Source: Roseovarius sp. (GTDB taxonomy: Bacteria > Pseudomonadota > Alphaproteobacteria > Rhodobacterales > Rhodobacteraceae). From it: 64,000 nucleotides of DNA. The stretch's first letter is position 1; every line of letters begins with the position of its first letter. Where the stretch lies: contig JARGOC010000012.1 of NCBI GenBank assembly GCA_029212365.1, forward strand, positions 1 through 64,000, in the 5' to 3' direction. The translations under genes and the position numbers were made by a program. The notes beneath the pieces are model-generated. The model made no database searches and was not told the DNA's origin. It saw nothing but the letters and a program-made list of their open reading frames with translations. Below are positions 7,838 through 15,975 of this stretch, piece after piece.

Positions 7838-9031
7838 TCAGAGTTTACAGGCTGGGTCCGCAGGGGGAACCGCAACGTCGGGCCCATAGGACTGAACGAC
7901 CTCAATCTCTGCCGTGCCGTCTTTCTCGATCACGCGGCCGAGGTAGTTCGGCAGACCAAGCTGATGGTCTTCGGCCCGCATCGTGACTGTTCCGAACACT
8001 GTGTCCGCCGTCAGCCCAGGAAAGGCCGCTGAGATATCTTCAGGGACAACGCTGTCAGCCTTCTCCACAGCAGCGAAAATGGCCTGAATACCGGCATAGG
8101 TTTCACCTTCGTAGTTGGTGGGTGTTGCGCCGAATTTGGCCATCCAGGCCTCGACAAAAGCCTTGTTTTGGGGCGTGTCGATCGAGAAGGTGTAGTTCAC
8201 GTTGCCCCACACCCCGACACCAGCGGCGCCAACGGTTGCAAGCGTCGAATCGACGACGAAGTTATGGCCAAACATAGTGACCTGATCGGTTAACCCGAAC
8301 TGCTTGGCCTGCTTGGCGAAATTGATCGCGTCGGACCCGGAGAGGGCAACCCAAACACCCGTCGCACCGCTGTCGCGAAGCTGCGTGATGTAGGGCGCAT
8401 AATCAGTGGTGCCGAGTGGCGGGAAGACTTCGATCTTGATCGACTTGCCCAGTTCAGTCGCGGTCGCTTTGAATGCCTCGCCAGAGCCGCGGCCCCAGAC
8501 ATAATCAGCAGCGATGATCGACCAGTCCGCATCGTCCTGTTCTGCAAGCCAGGGCTTCACGATGGCAAGGTCCATACTGTCAGAATGATTGGCGCGGAAC
8601 ATACGCGGGTGACAGCTATCGCCGGTCAGCTTCGGGCTTTTGTTCACGACCGAAACATACATCGCATCCCAACGGTTGAGTTGCGACGAGATCGCGAGGC
8701 CCACCGCCGACGAGATCGGGCCGGTCAGCACATTGTAGCCGTCAAGAGCCAGCCCTTCGGCAGCGCGGCGACCGGCATCGGGATTGCCCTCAGTATCGCC
8801 GATTTTCATTTCAACCGGGCGGCCAGCCACACCCCCATTTGCGTTGACCTCCTCAACCGCGAATTCCACCGCGCGCACGACTTGATCACCAAGGACCGTG
8901 TAAGGGCCCGTGCGTGAAGTCGGCACGCCGATTTTCAGTGCGTCATCCGCAGCCATGGCACCTCCCGCCATGGTCAGCGCCAGCGCCAGCGCGGTGCCCG
9001 CACTCAGTATCTCCCGTCTCTTGAGCAACAT
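7838..9031 (-). CDS. ABC transporter substrate-binding protein, branched-chain amino acid type
   Basis: Periplasmic receptor of 397 aa (Peripla_BP_6/LivK-like). A Sec-type signal peptide (Lys-Arg-Arg, then ALALALTMAGG, cleavage after AMA about residue 28) precedes the mature start DDALKIGVPTSRTGPY. That is the typical first beta strand of this family, where the ligand carboxylate and amine are normally bound. It lies 57 nt downstream of livF in transcription order, the fifth component of a full importer. In catabolic clusters such receptors often bind the aromatic or alicyclic acid that the neighbouring enzymes degrade rather than an amino acid, and that is my inference here. Confidence 0.85.
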   Translation of the reverse strand: MLLKRREILSAGTALALALTMAGGAMAADDALKIGVPTSRTGPYTVLGDQVVRAVEFAVEEVNANGGVAGRPVEMKIGDTEGNPDAGRRAAEGLALDGYNVLTGPISSAVGLAISSQLNRWDAMYVSVVNKSPKLTGDSCHPRMFRANHSDSMDLAIVKPWLAEQDDADWSIIAADYVWGRGSGEAFKATATELGKSIKIEVFPPLGTTDYAPYITQLRDSGATGVWVALSGSDAINFAKQAKQFGLTDQVTMFGHNFVVDSTLATVGAAGVGVWGNVNYTFSIDTPQNKAFVEAWMAKFGATPTNYEGETYAGIQAIFAAVEKADSVVPEDISAAFPGLTADTVFGTVTMRAEDHQLGLPNYLGRVIEKDGTAEIEVVQSYGPDVAVPPADPACKL

Positions 9032-9088
9032 GTTTGGTTCTCCTCTCTGTTGTTGGTTATGTCCAACCGTTTTCCGGCTCAGGCCGGC

Positions 9089-9790
9089 TTACTGCATGAT
9101 GCGGGCCTGAAGCGTTTCCCGGTCCACATCCTTCACCAGTCCTTTCGCCGAGACACGGCCTTTGGAAAGGACATAGAACCTTTCCGCGAGGTCGAGCACG
9201 AGGCGTAGGTGCTGTTCGATGAGCAGGATCGCTACGCCAGTCTCGGCGAGGCCCCGCAAGATCTTCTCCATCTCATCAACGATCACAGGCGCAAGGCCCT
9301 CGGAGGGCTCGTCGAGGATCATCAATTCGGGGTTGGCCATGAGTGCCCGCCCGATTGCCAGCATCTGTTGCTGGCCACCCGAAATCGCCGTGCCGGGCGT
9401 GTGCCGCCGCTCGGCCAAAATCGGGAACAATTCATAGACCCGGTCGAGATTCCATCCACCGGGCCGACGCAGGGTAGCGCCGAGCTTGAGGTTTTCCTCG
9501 ATGGACAGATTGGGCAGGATCATTCTGCCCTGCGGAACGACGGCGATGCCATGGGCTGCTGCGGTGTGTCCCGCCAGCCGCGGCAAACGCTCGCCGCGCA
9601 TCTGGACCTCACCGCCGCGGAGTGCCGCAATGGACAAAAGCGTATTGACGATTGTGGTCTTGCCCACGCCGTTGCGGCCCACGACCGCCACGCATTCGCC
9701 CGTTCCAATCGATAGATCAACGCCCTGGAGTACATGAGCCGAGCCGTAAAAGGCATTCACACCTTTAAGTTCGAGAATGGGTGTCGTCAT
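9089..9790 (-). CDS. livF: ABC transporter ATP-binding protein LivF type
   Basis: ATPase of 233 aa. Walker A is GRNGVGKTT at about residue 38, the Q-loop is VPQGRMI, the signature is SGGQQQM, Walker B is LMILDEPSEGL and the switch histidine is in LIEQH. The short form with PQGRMIxPNLSxEENL is characteristic of LivF. Its ATG overlaps the livG stop (ATGA). It would power import together with livG, livM, livH and the receptor encoded next. Two complete importers of this type occur in the window, one per catabolic operon. Confidence 0.9.
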   Translation of the reverse strand: MTTPILELKGVNAFYGSAHVLQGVDLSIGTGECVAVVGRNGVGKTTIVNTLLSIAALRGGEVQMRGERLPRLAGHTAAAHGIAVVPQGRMILPNLSIEENLKLGATLRRPGGWNLDRVYELFPILAERRHTPGTAISGGQQQMLAIGRALMANPELMILDEPSEGLAPVIVDEMEKILRGLAETGVAILLIEQHLRLVLDLAERFYVLSKGRVSAKGLVKDVDRETLQARIMQ

Positions 9791-10488
9791 GCGGTGCTCC
9801 CGAAATATGCCTCAATCACCGCCGCATCGTTTCTGAGGTCGGCGGGGTTTCCCTGAACAAGGAATCGCCCTGAGGCGAGCACGGTCAATATGCTGCAAAC
9901 GCGAAAGATCACGTCCATGTCGTGTTCAACCAGCAGTATGGCGACATCCCAGCGCTTGGCGATTTCCTCCAAATGGCCGGCGAGCACGGCAGATTCCTGC
10001 ACCGAGAGTCCCGCCGCAGGTTCGTCGAGCAAAAGCACCCGCGGTTCACCCACGAGCGACAGCGCCAGATCCACAAGCCGCTGCTGTCCGTAGCTGATCT
10101 CATCTGCTTCGGTGTTCAGAACCGTCTCAAGGCCCAGCATCTGAACCAATTCTCCCGTCTGCCCGCCACCCGCGCCATGGTTGGCCAGCTCCAGCTGGGC
10201 AGCCACAGTCAGCGCCGGGAAGATCGACGTTCGTTGGAAACTGCGCGAGATGCCCATGCGGCGCATCGCGGACGGGCTGGCCCCGGTGACCTCGCGGTCC
10301 TCAAAGTAGACCCGGCCTTGACCTGGAGTGCGACCGGACACCACATCAATGAAGGTTGATTTGCCAGCACCGTTTGGCCCGATTAGCCCGTGCACCTTGC
10401 CCGTTTCGAGACTGAGGCTGACGTCTTTGAGTGCAACAACCCCGCCGTAGGTTTTGCCGATATCTTCGCAGCGGAACAGGATGCTCAT
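9787..10488 (-). CDS. livG: ABC transporter ATP-binding protein LivG type
   Basis: ATPase of 233 aa with Walker A GPNGAGKST (about residue 37), GISRSFQRTSIFPALTV at the Q-loop as in LivG proteins, a slightly changed signature ISYGQQR, Walker B VLLLDEPAAGLS and the H-loop LVEHDMD. It is the partner of the LivF encoded immediately downstream. Both ends are translationally coupled: its ATG overlaps the livM stop and its stop overlaps the livF start. Cytoplasmic face of the inner membrane. Confidence 0.9.
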   Translation of the reverse strand: MSILFRCEDIGKTYGGVVALKDVSLSLETGKVHGLIGPNGAGKSTFIDVVSGRTPGQGRVYFEDREVTGASPSAMRRMGISRSFQRTSIFPALTVAAQLELANHGAGGGQTGELVQMLGLETVLNTEADEISYGQQRLVDLALSLVGEPRVLLLDEPAAGLSVQESAVLAGHLEEIAKRWDVAILLVEHDMDVIFRVCSILTVLASGRFLVQGNPADLRNDAAVIEAYFGSTA

Positions 10489-11495
10489 GTCCGTTCCTCC
10501 TCAGCATTGCGGCCTGTCAGGAGCTGCCGGACTGTGCGGGCAAGGGCGGTGACACCGCCGGGCCAGGCCACGGTAACGGTGATCAGGATGAGCCCCAGAA
10601 CAGCATGCCAATGGTCCGTGATCTCTGACAGCCATTCGCGCAGGAAAAAGAACACCAGCGCGCCAGCCACCGGCCCCCAGACAGCAAGAGAACCTCCAAG
10701 GATAACCATAATCAAAGCGTTGCCGGAAAAGGACCAATGCATGATCTCGGGCGAGACAAAGCCCTGATAGAGCGCAAAGAGCACACCTGAAACAGCTGCG
10801 ATCGTGGTCGAACCGGCGAAGAGAGATGCCTTCAGTAACTTGGTGCGGTAGCCAAGGAAAAGCACGCGCTCCTCGTTTTCGCGCACGCCCATGGCAAGCC
10901 GTCCGGCGCGCGTCGCCTCAAAAAGGTAGATGCCAATCACCAGCACCGCGAGAATTGCGCTCGCGATGATGAGCATCCCCTGGGGTGTCTGGAAAATGCG
11001 CGACGGCAGCCCGAACAGAGTGTTCGGCAGCGGGATGAGCATCCCATCCGCGCCAGAAGTGATGGCGCGAAGCTTCGAGATCGCGACGAAAAAGAACTGA
11101 CCAAGCGCAAGGGTCAACATCGAGAAGGCAATGCCATTCAGCCGGCCGATAACCAGCCCGATCAGAAAGAACAGGGCGAAGACAGCAAGAAGTACAAGCA
11201 CAATGCCTGCCTCAGCCGGTAACCCGTGCTTGAAGACCAGTGCCGATCCGTAGGCGCCCAGCCCGAAGGGCGCGGCGTGGCCGAAGCTGACGAGATTGGA
11301 CGTGCGGGCCAGAAACCCGACCGAAAGCGCCAAAGTCGAGATAATCGCCGCCTGCGCAAATAAACTGAGCGTAAGGCGCGACCCGGTGGCGACAAGCACG
11401 CCGACGCAAAGCGCAGCAAGCCCAACAACGATCAGGCCAGAGGGCCGCAATATCGGACTTTGACGGAGGGATTGGGTGGTGGTCATCTGTCCCAT
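10485..11495 (-). CDS. livM: ABC transporter permease LivM type
   Basis: Inner-membrane permease of 336 aa with eight to ten hydrophobic segments. It shows the LivM hallmarks NLVSFGHAAPFGLGAYGSAL early in the protein and AMGVRENEERVLFLGY (the EAA-like cytoplasmic loop) in the second half. The last residues are hydrophilic (TGRNAEEERT). Two possible starts (11495 and 11486) differ by three codons. The gene follows livH with a 3-nt gap and overlaps livG. Confidence 0.88.
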   Translation of the reverse strand: MGQMTTTQSLRQSPILRPSGLIVVGLAALCVGVLVATGSRLTLSLFAQAAIISTLALSVGFLARTSNLVSFGHAAPFGLGAYGSALVFKHGLPAEAGIVLVLLAVFALFFLIGLVIGRLNGIAFSMLTLALGQFFFVAISKLRAITSGADGMLIPLPNTLFGLPSRIFQTPQGMLIIASAILAVLVIGIYLFEATRAGRLAMGVRENEERVLFLGYRTKLLKASLFAGSTTIAAVSGVLFALYQGFVSPEIMHWSFSGNALIMVILGGSLAVWGPVAGALVFFFLREWLSEITDHWHAVLGLILITVTVAWPGGVTALARTVRQLLTGRNAEEERT

Positions 11496-11498
11496 AGC

Positions 11499-12347
11499 CT
11501 ATTCCTTCTTACCGAGGAGACCCTGCGGCCGAGCGACAAGCACCAGTGCCATCAGGAGAAAAGGGAGCAACGCCGCCATCTCGGGCACGTAGACAATTCC
11601 AAAGGCTTGGACTTGACCGAGGATCATCGCCGAGATGAAAGCCCCCCCGAAACTGCTGAGACCACCGATCACCGTAACGACAAACGACAAAACAAGGATC
11701 TCCGCCCCCATCGTAGGGTTGAGCGATAAAAATGGCGCCGCGACGATGCCGGCGACACCAGCAAAGGCTGCGCCCAGTCCGACGACCAGCGGACCCAGAA
11801 GATTGGTGCGCACCCCGCACATGGCCGCGACGGTCGGCGAATGGCTGGCGGCGCGGACCCAGAGACCAGAGCGCGTGTAGCGCAGCCAGACCACCAACCC
11901 ACCGACCATCACGGCACTCGCCGCAACAATAAAGAGCCGGTAGACGGGAAACGGCGCGCCAGCGATCTCGACCACGCCAGACAACGCCGCAGGCGGGTCT
12001 ATCGCATAGTTCTGTGTGCCCCAGACAGTGCGTACGACATCTTCGATGATGAGCATCACACCAAAAGTGACAAGCACCGTCACCAGCGGATCACGATCAG
12101 CCAGCTTGCGGAACACAACGACGTCAAGCAGAACGCCCACGACCGCAAGTGCTGCACCCGCTGCGATAACGCCGGGAAGGAAACCGGCATGCATTGTGAC
12201 GCTGTAGCCGACATAAGCGCCGAGCATGTAGAGCGCGCCGTGGGCGAAATTCACCACTTGGCGCAGCCCGTAAACAAGGACGAGACCCGAGGCGAGAACG
12301 AACAGGAGGCTGCCATAGACCAACCCGTTAAGTGCGTTGATGATCAT
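11499..12347 (-). CDS. livH: ABC transporter permease LivH type
   Basis: Permease of 282 aa that begins with a hydrophobic helix (ALNGLVYGSLLFVLASGLVL). It carries the LivH signature RQVVNFAHGALYMLGAYVGY and a C-terminal VARPQGLLGKKE tail. ATG 12347 is preferred over an in-frame TTG five codons upstream. About 110 nt separate it from the acyl-CoA dehydrogenase gene in front; no obvious terminator or promoter is visible in that gap, so co-transcription is likely. Confidence 0.88.
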   Translation of the reverse strand: MIINALNGLVYGSLLFVLASGLVLVYGLRQVVNFAHGALYMLGAYVGYSVTMHAGFLPGVIAAGAALAVVGVLLDVVVFRKLADRDPLVTVLVTFGVMLIIEDVVRTVWGTQNYAIDPPAALSGVVEIAGAPFPVYRLFIVAASAVMVGGLVVWLRYTRSGLWVRAASHSPTVAAMCGVRTNLLGPLVVGLGAAFAGVAGIVAAPFLSLNPTMGAEILVLSFVVTVIGGLSSFGGAFISAMILGQVQAFGIVYVPEMAALLPFLLMALVLVARPQGLLGKKE

Positions 12348-12458
12348 CCCTGATCTCCCCAAGTCTGTGACGAGGTCCCTTTGTCCGAGATCATGTCAAA
12401 CCCTCCCCCAATTTGTGAATTATCACTCATCCCTGGCCTTCATAGACTCCGCCGGACT

Positions 12459-13601
12459 TCACAGCCGACGCGCGACAAGCTCGCGCATGATTTCATTGGA
12501 ACCACCGTAGATCCGGTGCACGCGCGCATCGGCCCAAGCCCGCGCGATTGGGTAGTCCCAGATGTACCCGTAGCCGCCGTGTAGCTGCAGGCATTGATCC
12601 AGCACGCGCCCCATCAACTCCGTGCACCAGTATTTCGCCATCGCGGCCACAGTAACGTCGAGCCGTTCTTCGTTCACCTCGACAAGACAGCGGTCGATGA
12701 AGACCTGCGCGATCTCGACTTCGGTTTTTACCTCGGCGAGGCGGAAGCGGGTGTTCTGGAAGTCTGCGATCGGCGTTCCAAAGGCCTTGCGCTCTTGCAC
12801 GTAGTCCTTCGTCCACTCCAGTGCGGCAGCGGATGTCGCAACGGCTCCGATGGCGATCTGCAGACGCTCCCAGGCTAGTTCTTTGGACAGCAGCGGAAAG
12901 CCACGCCCCTCTTCTCCAAGGATGTTGGCGGCGGGCAGACGCACATCATCAAAGAAGAGTTCGCAGGTGTCCTGCGCCTTCATGCCGATCTTTTTGAAGT
13001 TCTGCCCGCGGCTCACACCCGGCCGATTCGCCTCGACCACCACAAGCGTGAGGTCCTTGGTCGCCGACGGGTCGCCGGACTTGGCCGCGACGACCAAAAG
13101 ATCCCCGCACTGCCCGTTGGTGATGAATGTCTTCTGCCCGTTCAGTACGATTTCGTCGCCCTCACGCCTGAAGTGGGTGCGAATTGATCTGAGGTCCGAC
13201 CCGGCGCCCGGCTCGGTCAGGACGATCGCACCGATCAGGTCGCCGGAGACCATGCCGGGCAGCCACTGCGCCTTCTGCGCATCGGTCCCGTAGTTCAGGA
13301 TATAGGGCGCAACGATATCTGAATGTGTTGAAAAGCCGGGACCCGAGAGGCCAAGCCGAGCCTGCTCCTCGATGAGGATCGCCGAGGCGAGGCGATCCGC
13401 ACCCGCTGCGCCGACGTCTTCGGGTAGCGTGACACACAAAAGCCCGGTCTCGCCGGCTTTCTTCCAGACCGAGCGCGGCGCGATTCCGGCCTCTTCCCAT
13501 TCGGCATGGTGCGGCGCAACTTCAGCTTCAAAGAACCGGCGCGCAGTGTCACGAAACATATCATGATGTTCGGCAAAGATATTCCGCTGCAGAATCGTCA
13601 A
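12459..13601 (-). CDS. Acyl-CoA dehydrogenase (candidate cyclohexanecarboxyl-CoA dehydrogenase)
   Basis: FAD flavoprotein of 380 aa, first gene of the minus-strand operon. It has LTEPGAGSDL at about 128-137, FITNGQ at 159-164, RKAFGTPIADFQ and LQLHGGYGYI, and ends IYGGSNEIMREL. The usual Glu of the C-terminal YEGT motif is Gly here; a Glu at about residue 245 (AWERLQIA) lies where isovaleryl-CoA and long-chain dehydrogenases keep their base, so activity is expected. It would introduce the alpha-beta double bond into the ring CoA ester. The start is a TTG, supported by a strong GGAGGAG about 9 nt upstream and by the N-terminal match to related enzymes. Confidence 0.82.
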   Translation of the reverse strand: MTILQRNIFAEHHDMFRDTARRFFEAEVAPHHAEWEEAGIAPRSVWKKAGETGLLCVTLPEDVGAAGADRLASAILIEEQARLGLSGPGFSTHSDIVAPYILNYGTDAQKAQWLPGMVSGDLIGAIVLTEPGAGSDLRSIRTHFRREGDEIVLNGQKTFITNGQCGDLLVVAAKSGDPSATKDLTLVVVEANRPGVSRGQNFKKIGMKAQDTCELFFDDVRLPAANILGEEGRGFPLLSKELAWERLQIAIGAVATSAAALEWTKDYVQERKAFGTPIADFQNTRFRLAEVKTEVEIAQVFIDRCLVEVNEERLDVTVAAMAKYWCTELMGRVLDQCLQLHGGYGYIWDYPIARAWADARVHRIYGGSNEIMRELVARRL

Positions 13602-13657
13602 CCGCTCTCTCCTCCTCGAGATCGAATTCGAAGCCTCACTCCACCCTCGGCTTCAAC

Positions 13658-13689
13658 TGACTGATCGGTCATTCATTTGCCTCTGTCAA
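13658..13689 (-). promoter_or_regulatory. Candidate promoter and TetR-type operator of the minus-strand operon
   Basis: On the minus strand a TTGACA box (13684-13689) is followed 12 nt later by TGACCGATCAGTCA (13658-13671), an inverted repeat with a single mismatched pair, ending 56 nt before the TTG start of the acyl-CoA dehydrogenase. The palindrome would cover the -10 region, the position expected of a repressor site. Its TGAC-GATC-GTCA form is like operators of acyl-CoA-responsive TetR regulators. No good -10 hexamer can be named, so the promoter is tentative. Confidence 0.5.
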
Positions 13690-13849
13690 GTTTTATCTTC
13701 CTCTTTTTCGGGTCTGCGATCGCTGAACTCTACCCAGGGTATCGTCAAGTTGACGGTCACTATTTGCAGAACTAGGTGCCAGATATGACCAAACGCAAGA
13801 ATTCCTCTGGCTACTGAAGTGGTCTTGCTTTTCTGTACCGTTTTGCGGC

Positions 13850-14025
13850 TCAGCTACATGTAATCTGGTTGGTTTCATGCCGCCTTTTGGTTCTCCCTGT
13901 TTCGAAGAATGCGTCGTCTGGGGATCGTTTGTCGAGAGCTGCGTGTGGCCGCTCGGTGTTGTAGAAGTTGATCCAGTCTTTGATCACGCGTTTGGCTTGG
14001 AAGCCGTCCTGCAGTTCATTGCCAA
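13850..14025 (-). pseudogene. 3' end of an IS3-family transposase (orfB remnant)
   Basis: Reading the minus strand from about 14025 gives the C-terminal end of a DDE integrase of the IS3 family: a KRVIKDWINFYN segment, then TERPHAALDKRSPDDAFF and a basic tail, with a stop at 13850. Everything before GNELQDGF, including the DDE catalytic residues, is missing; the open frame is joined to unrelated sequence near 14025. It is a transposase relic of about 58 codons, one of several in this interval. Confidence 0.8.
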
Positions 14026-14306
14026 ACTCTTAGACTATCCAAGGTCTTATAGTGCACAAGAACAGCTTTAAAGTGATCTCGGTCAGCCCTTTTTAGCTCC
14101 CGCCACAAGAATGCTTCGTAGTAGGTCCACTGGTCCTCTGTCAGCTTAGCAGCCTTTCGAAACCCTCTGAGATTAAGCATCTGATCGGCAATTTCCGTGT
14201 CGCCATCTACCGCTTCACCATGGAAGTCGATTCCATTTTTAGTGGCCGTGATTTGCATAGGCGACAGGCCGCGCTCATTCACTTTATTTATTTGCTTATC
14301 CAACAC
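14016..14306 (-). CDS. Hypothetical protein, 96 aa
   Basis: I do not recognise this protein. It is charged and probably helical, with no signal peptide or membrane segment (ELKRADRDHFKAVL near the C-terminus). The only start candidates are a GTG at 14306 or an internal ATG (MQITATKNG at residue 17). Its 3' end overlaps the junction with the IS3 transposase relic, so its natural C-terminus may have been cut off and replaced by IS sequence. It lies in a region of decayed mobile DNA, which lowers the chance that it is expressed. Confidence 0.35.
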   Translation of the reverse strand: MLDKQINKVNERGLSPMQITATKNGIDFHGEAVDGDTEIADQMLNLRGFRKAAKLTEDQWTYYEAFLWRELKRADRDHFKAVLVHYKTLDSLRVWQ

Positions 14307-14704
14307 CGATTGGAAAATTTGCGGACAATTTCTCGCATCTCATCTTGCCTCAACCCTGCCAATGTGCAGTTTTCCCACAACTTTTCACCTGATACTGTAA
14401 GCATCCTTGCGAGGCATATAGCCTGTTCTGGGCAGCGCGTTCATAAAGAAAACCTTAACGTGGCTCGTTTTGGTTGACGATCTGTTAGCGGCAACGGCCA
14501 TCTGAAGTAATAAATGCCGTGGCGTTGGGGACTTAGGTATGCGTCAAATTTCACGGCCGTGTGTTCCCCCTATGTGGCGCACCGGACTCTATTAACTTGT
14601 AAGTCGTTGACCTTAAGGTAAATGGCGGAGCTGGCAGACCAATGCAAACCAGTCTCCACCAGGCTAACATCACTGTCCTTTATGCCGCGCAAAGACAGCG
14701 CCAC
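14307..14704. other. Non-coding stretch between IS relics
   Basis: No convincing coding region on either strand, no RNA gene and no clear terminal repeat were seen. The base composition looks more AT-rich than the catabolic genes on both sides, as is common for decayed insertion DNA, but I have not computed it. Confidence 0.4.
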
Positions 14705-15015
14705 TCAGATGAGATCTGCGGTTCGGTTTATCTTGAAATGATTTCTTTGGAAAAGGCTGCTCTCCTGGTTGAAATGATTGAAAATGGACGCGTGGACGGA
14801 AACAAATTTCTGCAAACTTCGCATTCGACCAAAACGGTGCATGGCCTTTCTCGCCTTCGAAAAGATAGATGTGAATTCTCTGCTCGATTGTTCTTCCAAC
14901 TGCCAGCCTCTTGCCTGGCCACATTCCCTATAACCATCATTGCGGCACCGTAAGAACGCAATTTGTCGGTGACAATGAGCTCCGGTTGGCCATACCGTTT
15001 CATTTCTTTCTTCAA
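14705..15015 (-). pseudogene. Truncated, frameshifted IS6-family transposase
   Basis: The minus strand encodes the C-terminal third of an IS6/IS26-type DDE transposase. In one frame: PELIVTDKLRSYGAAM, then NRAENSHLSFRRRER. After a frame change it continues in another as FGRMRSLQKFVSVHASI and FNHFNQESSLF. These strings are diagnostic for the family. The N-terminal part, including the helix-turn-helix and the first catalytic Asp, is absent, and the frame break falls just after RRRER. It is non-functional. Confidence 0.85.
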
Positions 15016-15032
15016 TAAATTAGGGGCTGCAG

Positions 15033-15504
15033 TGAGGTGCCCCTAGTTTCCTAGACTCCTGCCTCGTTCATTTTCCGGCATTATGGAGCAAACTCACCAA
15101 ATAGGGTTATTGCATAATCCCGAAAGGGTAGACTCGCGCGCGAAGTTCGCTCTCGGCGAATGTGTCATTCAACCGTCGATCGGCGCACGGTCGCTTTTAT
15201 AAAGATTATGCGTTCCTCGGTCACCCGGGCCAGCTCTCGCTTCAGCCGCTTGATCTCAGCAGCCTGTCCGCAACCTCAGATCGGGCGCGTTGTGACTTCG
15301 CAAACTGAGCCTTCCATGTGTACAGGGATTTGGTGCTGATACCCAACCGCTCGGCAACTTCGCTGACTGCATATCCACGCTCAACGACCTGCGCCACAGC
15401 GTCCTGCTTGAACTCGTCAGAAAACCGTATTCTATTGCTCATATCCGTCTCTCCTTGGTTTCAAAATCACCAAGCAAAGCGTCTACAAATCTAGGGGCAC
15501 CTCA
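15033..15504 (-). mobile_element. IS3-family deletion derivative with terminal inverted repeats
   Basis: Two imperfect 24-bp inverted repeats (15033-15056 and 15481-15504; 20 of 24 positions match, with TGAGGTGCCCCTAG as the shared outer part) enclose about 470 bp. The element contains a broken orfA and lacks room for orfB, so it is an internal deletion derivative that could only move with a transposase supplied from elsewhere. I saw no clear target-site duplication. Confidence 0.65.
15242..15442 (-). pseudogene. IS3-family orfA (transposase N-terminal helix-turn-helix), frameshifted
   Basis: The 66-residue reading frame starts MSNRIRFSDEFKQDAV and contains VSEVAERLGISTKSLYTWK, the DNA-binding domain of IS3-type OrfA. 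After SEVAD the frame shifts; the continuation AAEIKRLKRELARVTEER (the leucine-zipper part of OrfA) is found in the neighbouring frame down to about 15190. A single-base indel near 15265-15275 therefore inactivated it. Confidence 0.85.
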
Positions 15505-15509
15505 GACGG

Positions 15510-15632
15510 ATGATCTCCCGGATACGCTCTCTCATCGGGTCTTGCAGAACCTTGTAGCAATATTTCGTCACCCTCTCGATATGGAACCTGTGGTAAAATC
15601 CCGTGTGTGCGGACGACGAATAGCGCATGATC
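15510..15632 (-). pseudogene. Possible orfB fragment of an IS3-type element
   Basis: On the minus strand this interval reads without stops as a basic peptide that includes YKVLQDPMRERIREI. It resembles the start of the integrase region of some IS3-family OrfB proteins, where RxRIREIAxxRVRYGYRRI is common. It ends abruptly at the inverted repeat at 15481-15504. The match is short, so this is a tentative relic call. Confidence 0.4.
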
Positions 15633-15696
15633 TTCTCCCCCTGATTTTGAAACCCCTACGCCTTCGGCGGTTTTAAAATCAGGGGGAGAAGATCAT
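15627..15696. repeat. 27-bp inverted repeat (hairpin), probable mobile-DNA or terminator relic
   Basis: The arms at 15627-15653 and 15670-15696 are complementary at 26 of 27 positions and separated by 16 nt. Such a long, nearly perfect stem with a CCCCCTGATTTT core could be a paired IS terminus or a strong bidirectional transcription stop protecting the second operon from read-through. No gene is encoded in it. Confidence 0.75.
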
Positions 15697-15852
15697 TGAA
15701 AGATTCGTTGAATCGGACCGGCTGGAAGCCGGTGGTTTATCTCAATAGCTGGAAAATAAAAAACGTAAGAATGGCTTCCTGAATTCTCTCTGAAAACACA
15801 GATTTAGGCTGCGGAGATCCACGACTGCACTGTCAATCACCATGTTGTCTCG

Positions 15853-15901
15853 CTGATTCCCTGGCGTCGGGGCTTGACACAAAATAGGGAATCAGTAATT
15901 C
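15853..15901 (+). promoter_or_regulatory. Candidate promoter with flanking operator-like inverted repeat
   Basis: A TTGACA box at 15874-15879 is followed after 16 nt by TAATTC (15896-15901). The -35 element is bracketed by a perfect 10-bp inverted repeat, CTGATTCCCT (15853-15862) and AGGGAATCAG (15886-15895), the second arm lying in the spacer directly before the -10. It is about 75 nt upstream of the MaoC gene, the first gene of the plus-strand catabolic operon. The layout suits repressor control of that operon, although the repeat could also be an IS remnant. Confidence 0.45.
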
Positions 15902-15975
15902 TATCAAGCGTTAGAAAGAATTTGGACATAAGGTCAAAAACAACCTGAAAGTCCCCCAAATAAGGAAACTAGGAG

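Noticed and set aside
1387..13601. Anaerobic benzoyl-CoA pathway
   Set aside because: No benzoyl-CoA reductase, ferredoxin or 4-hydroxybenzoyl-CoA reductase genes occur in the window; only the alicyclic part of the pathway is represented.
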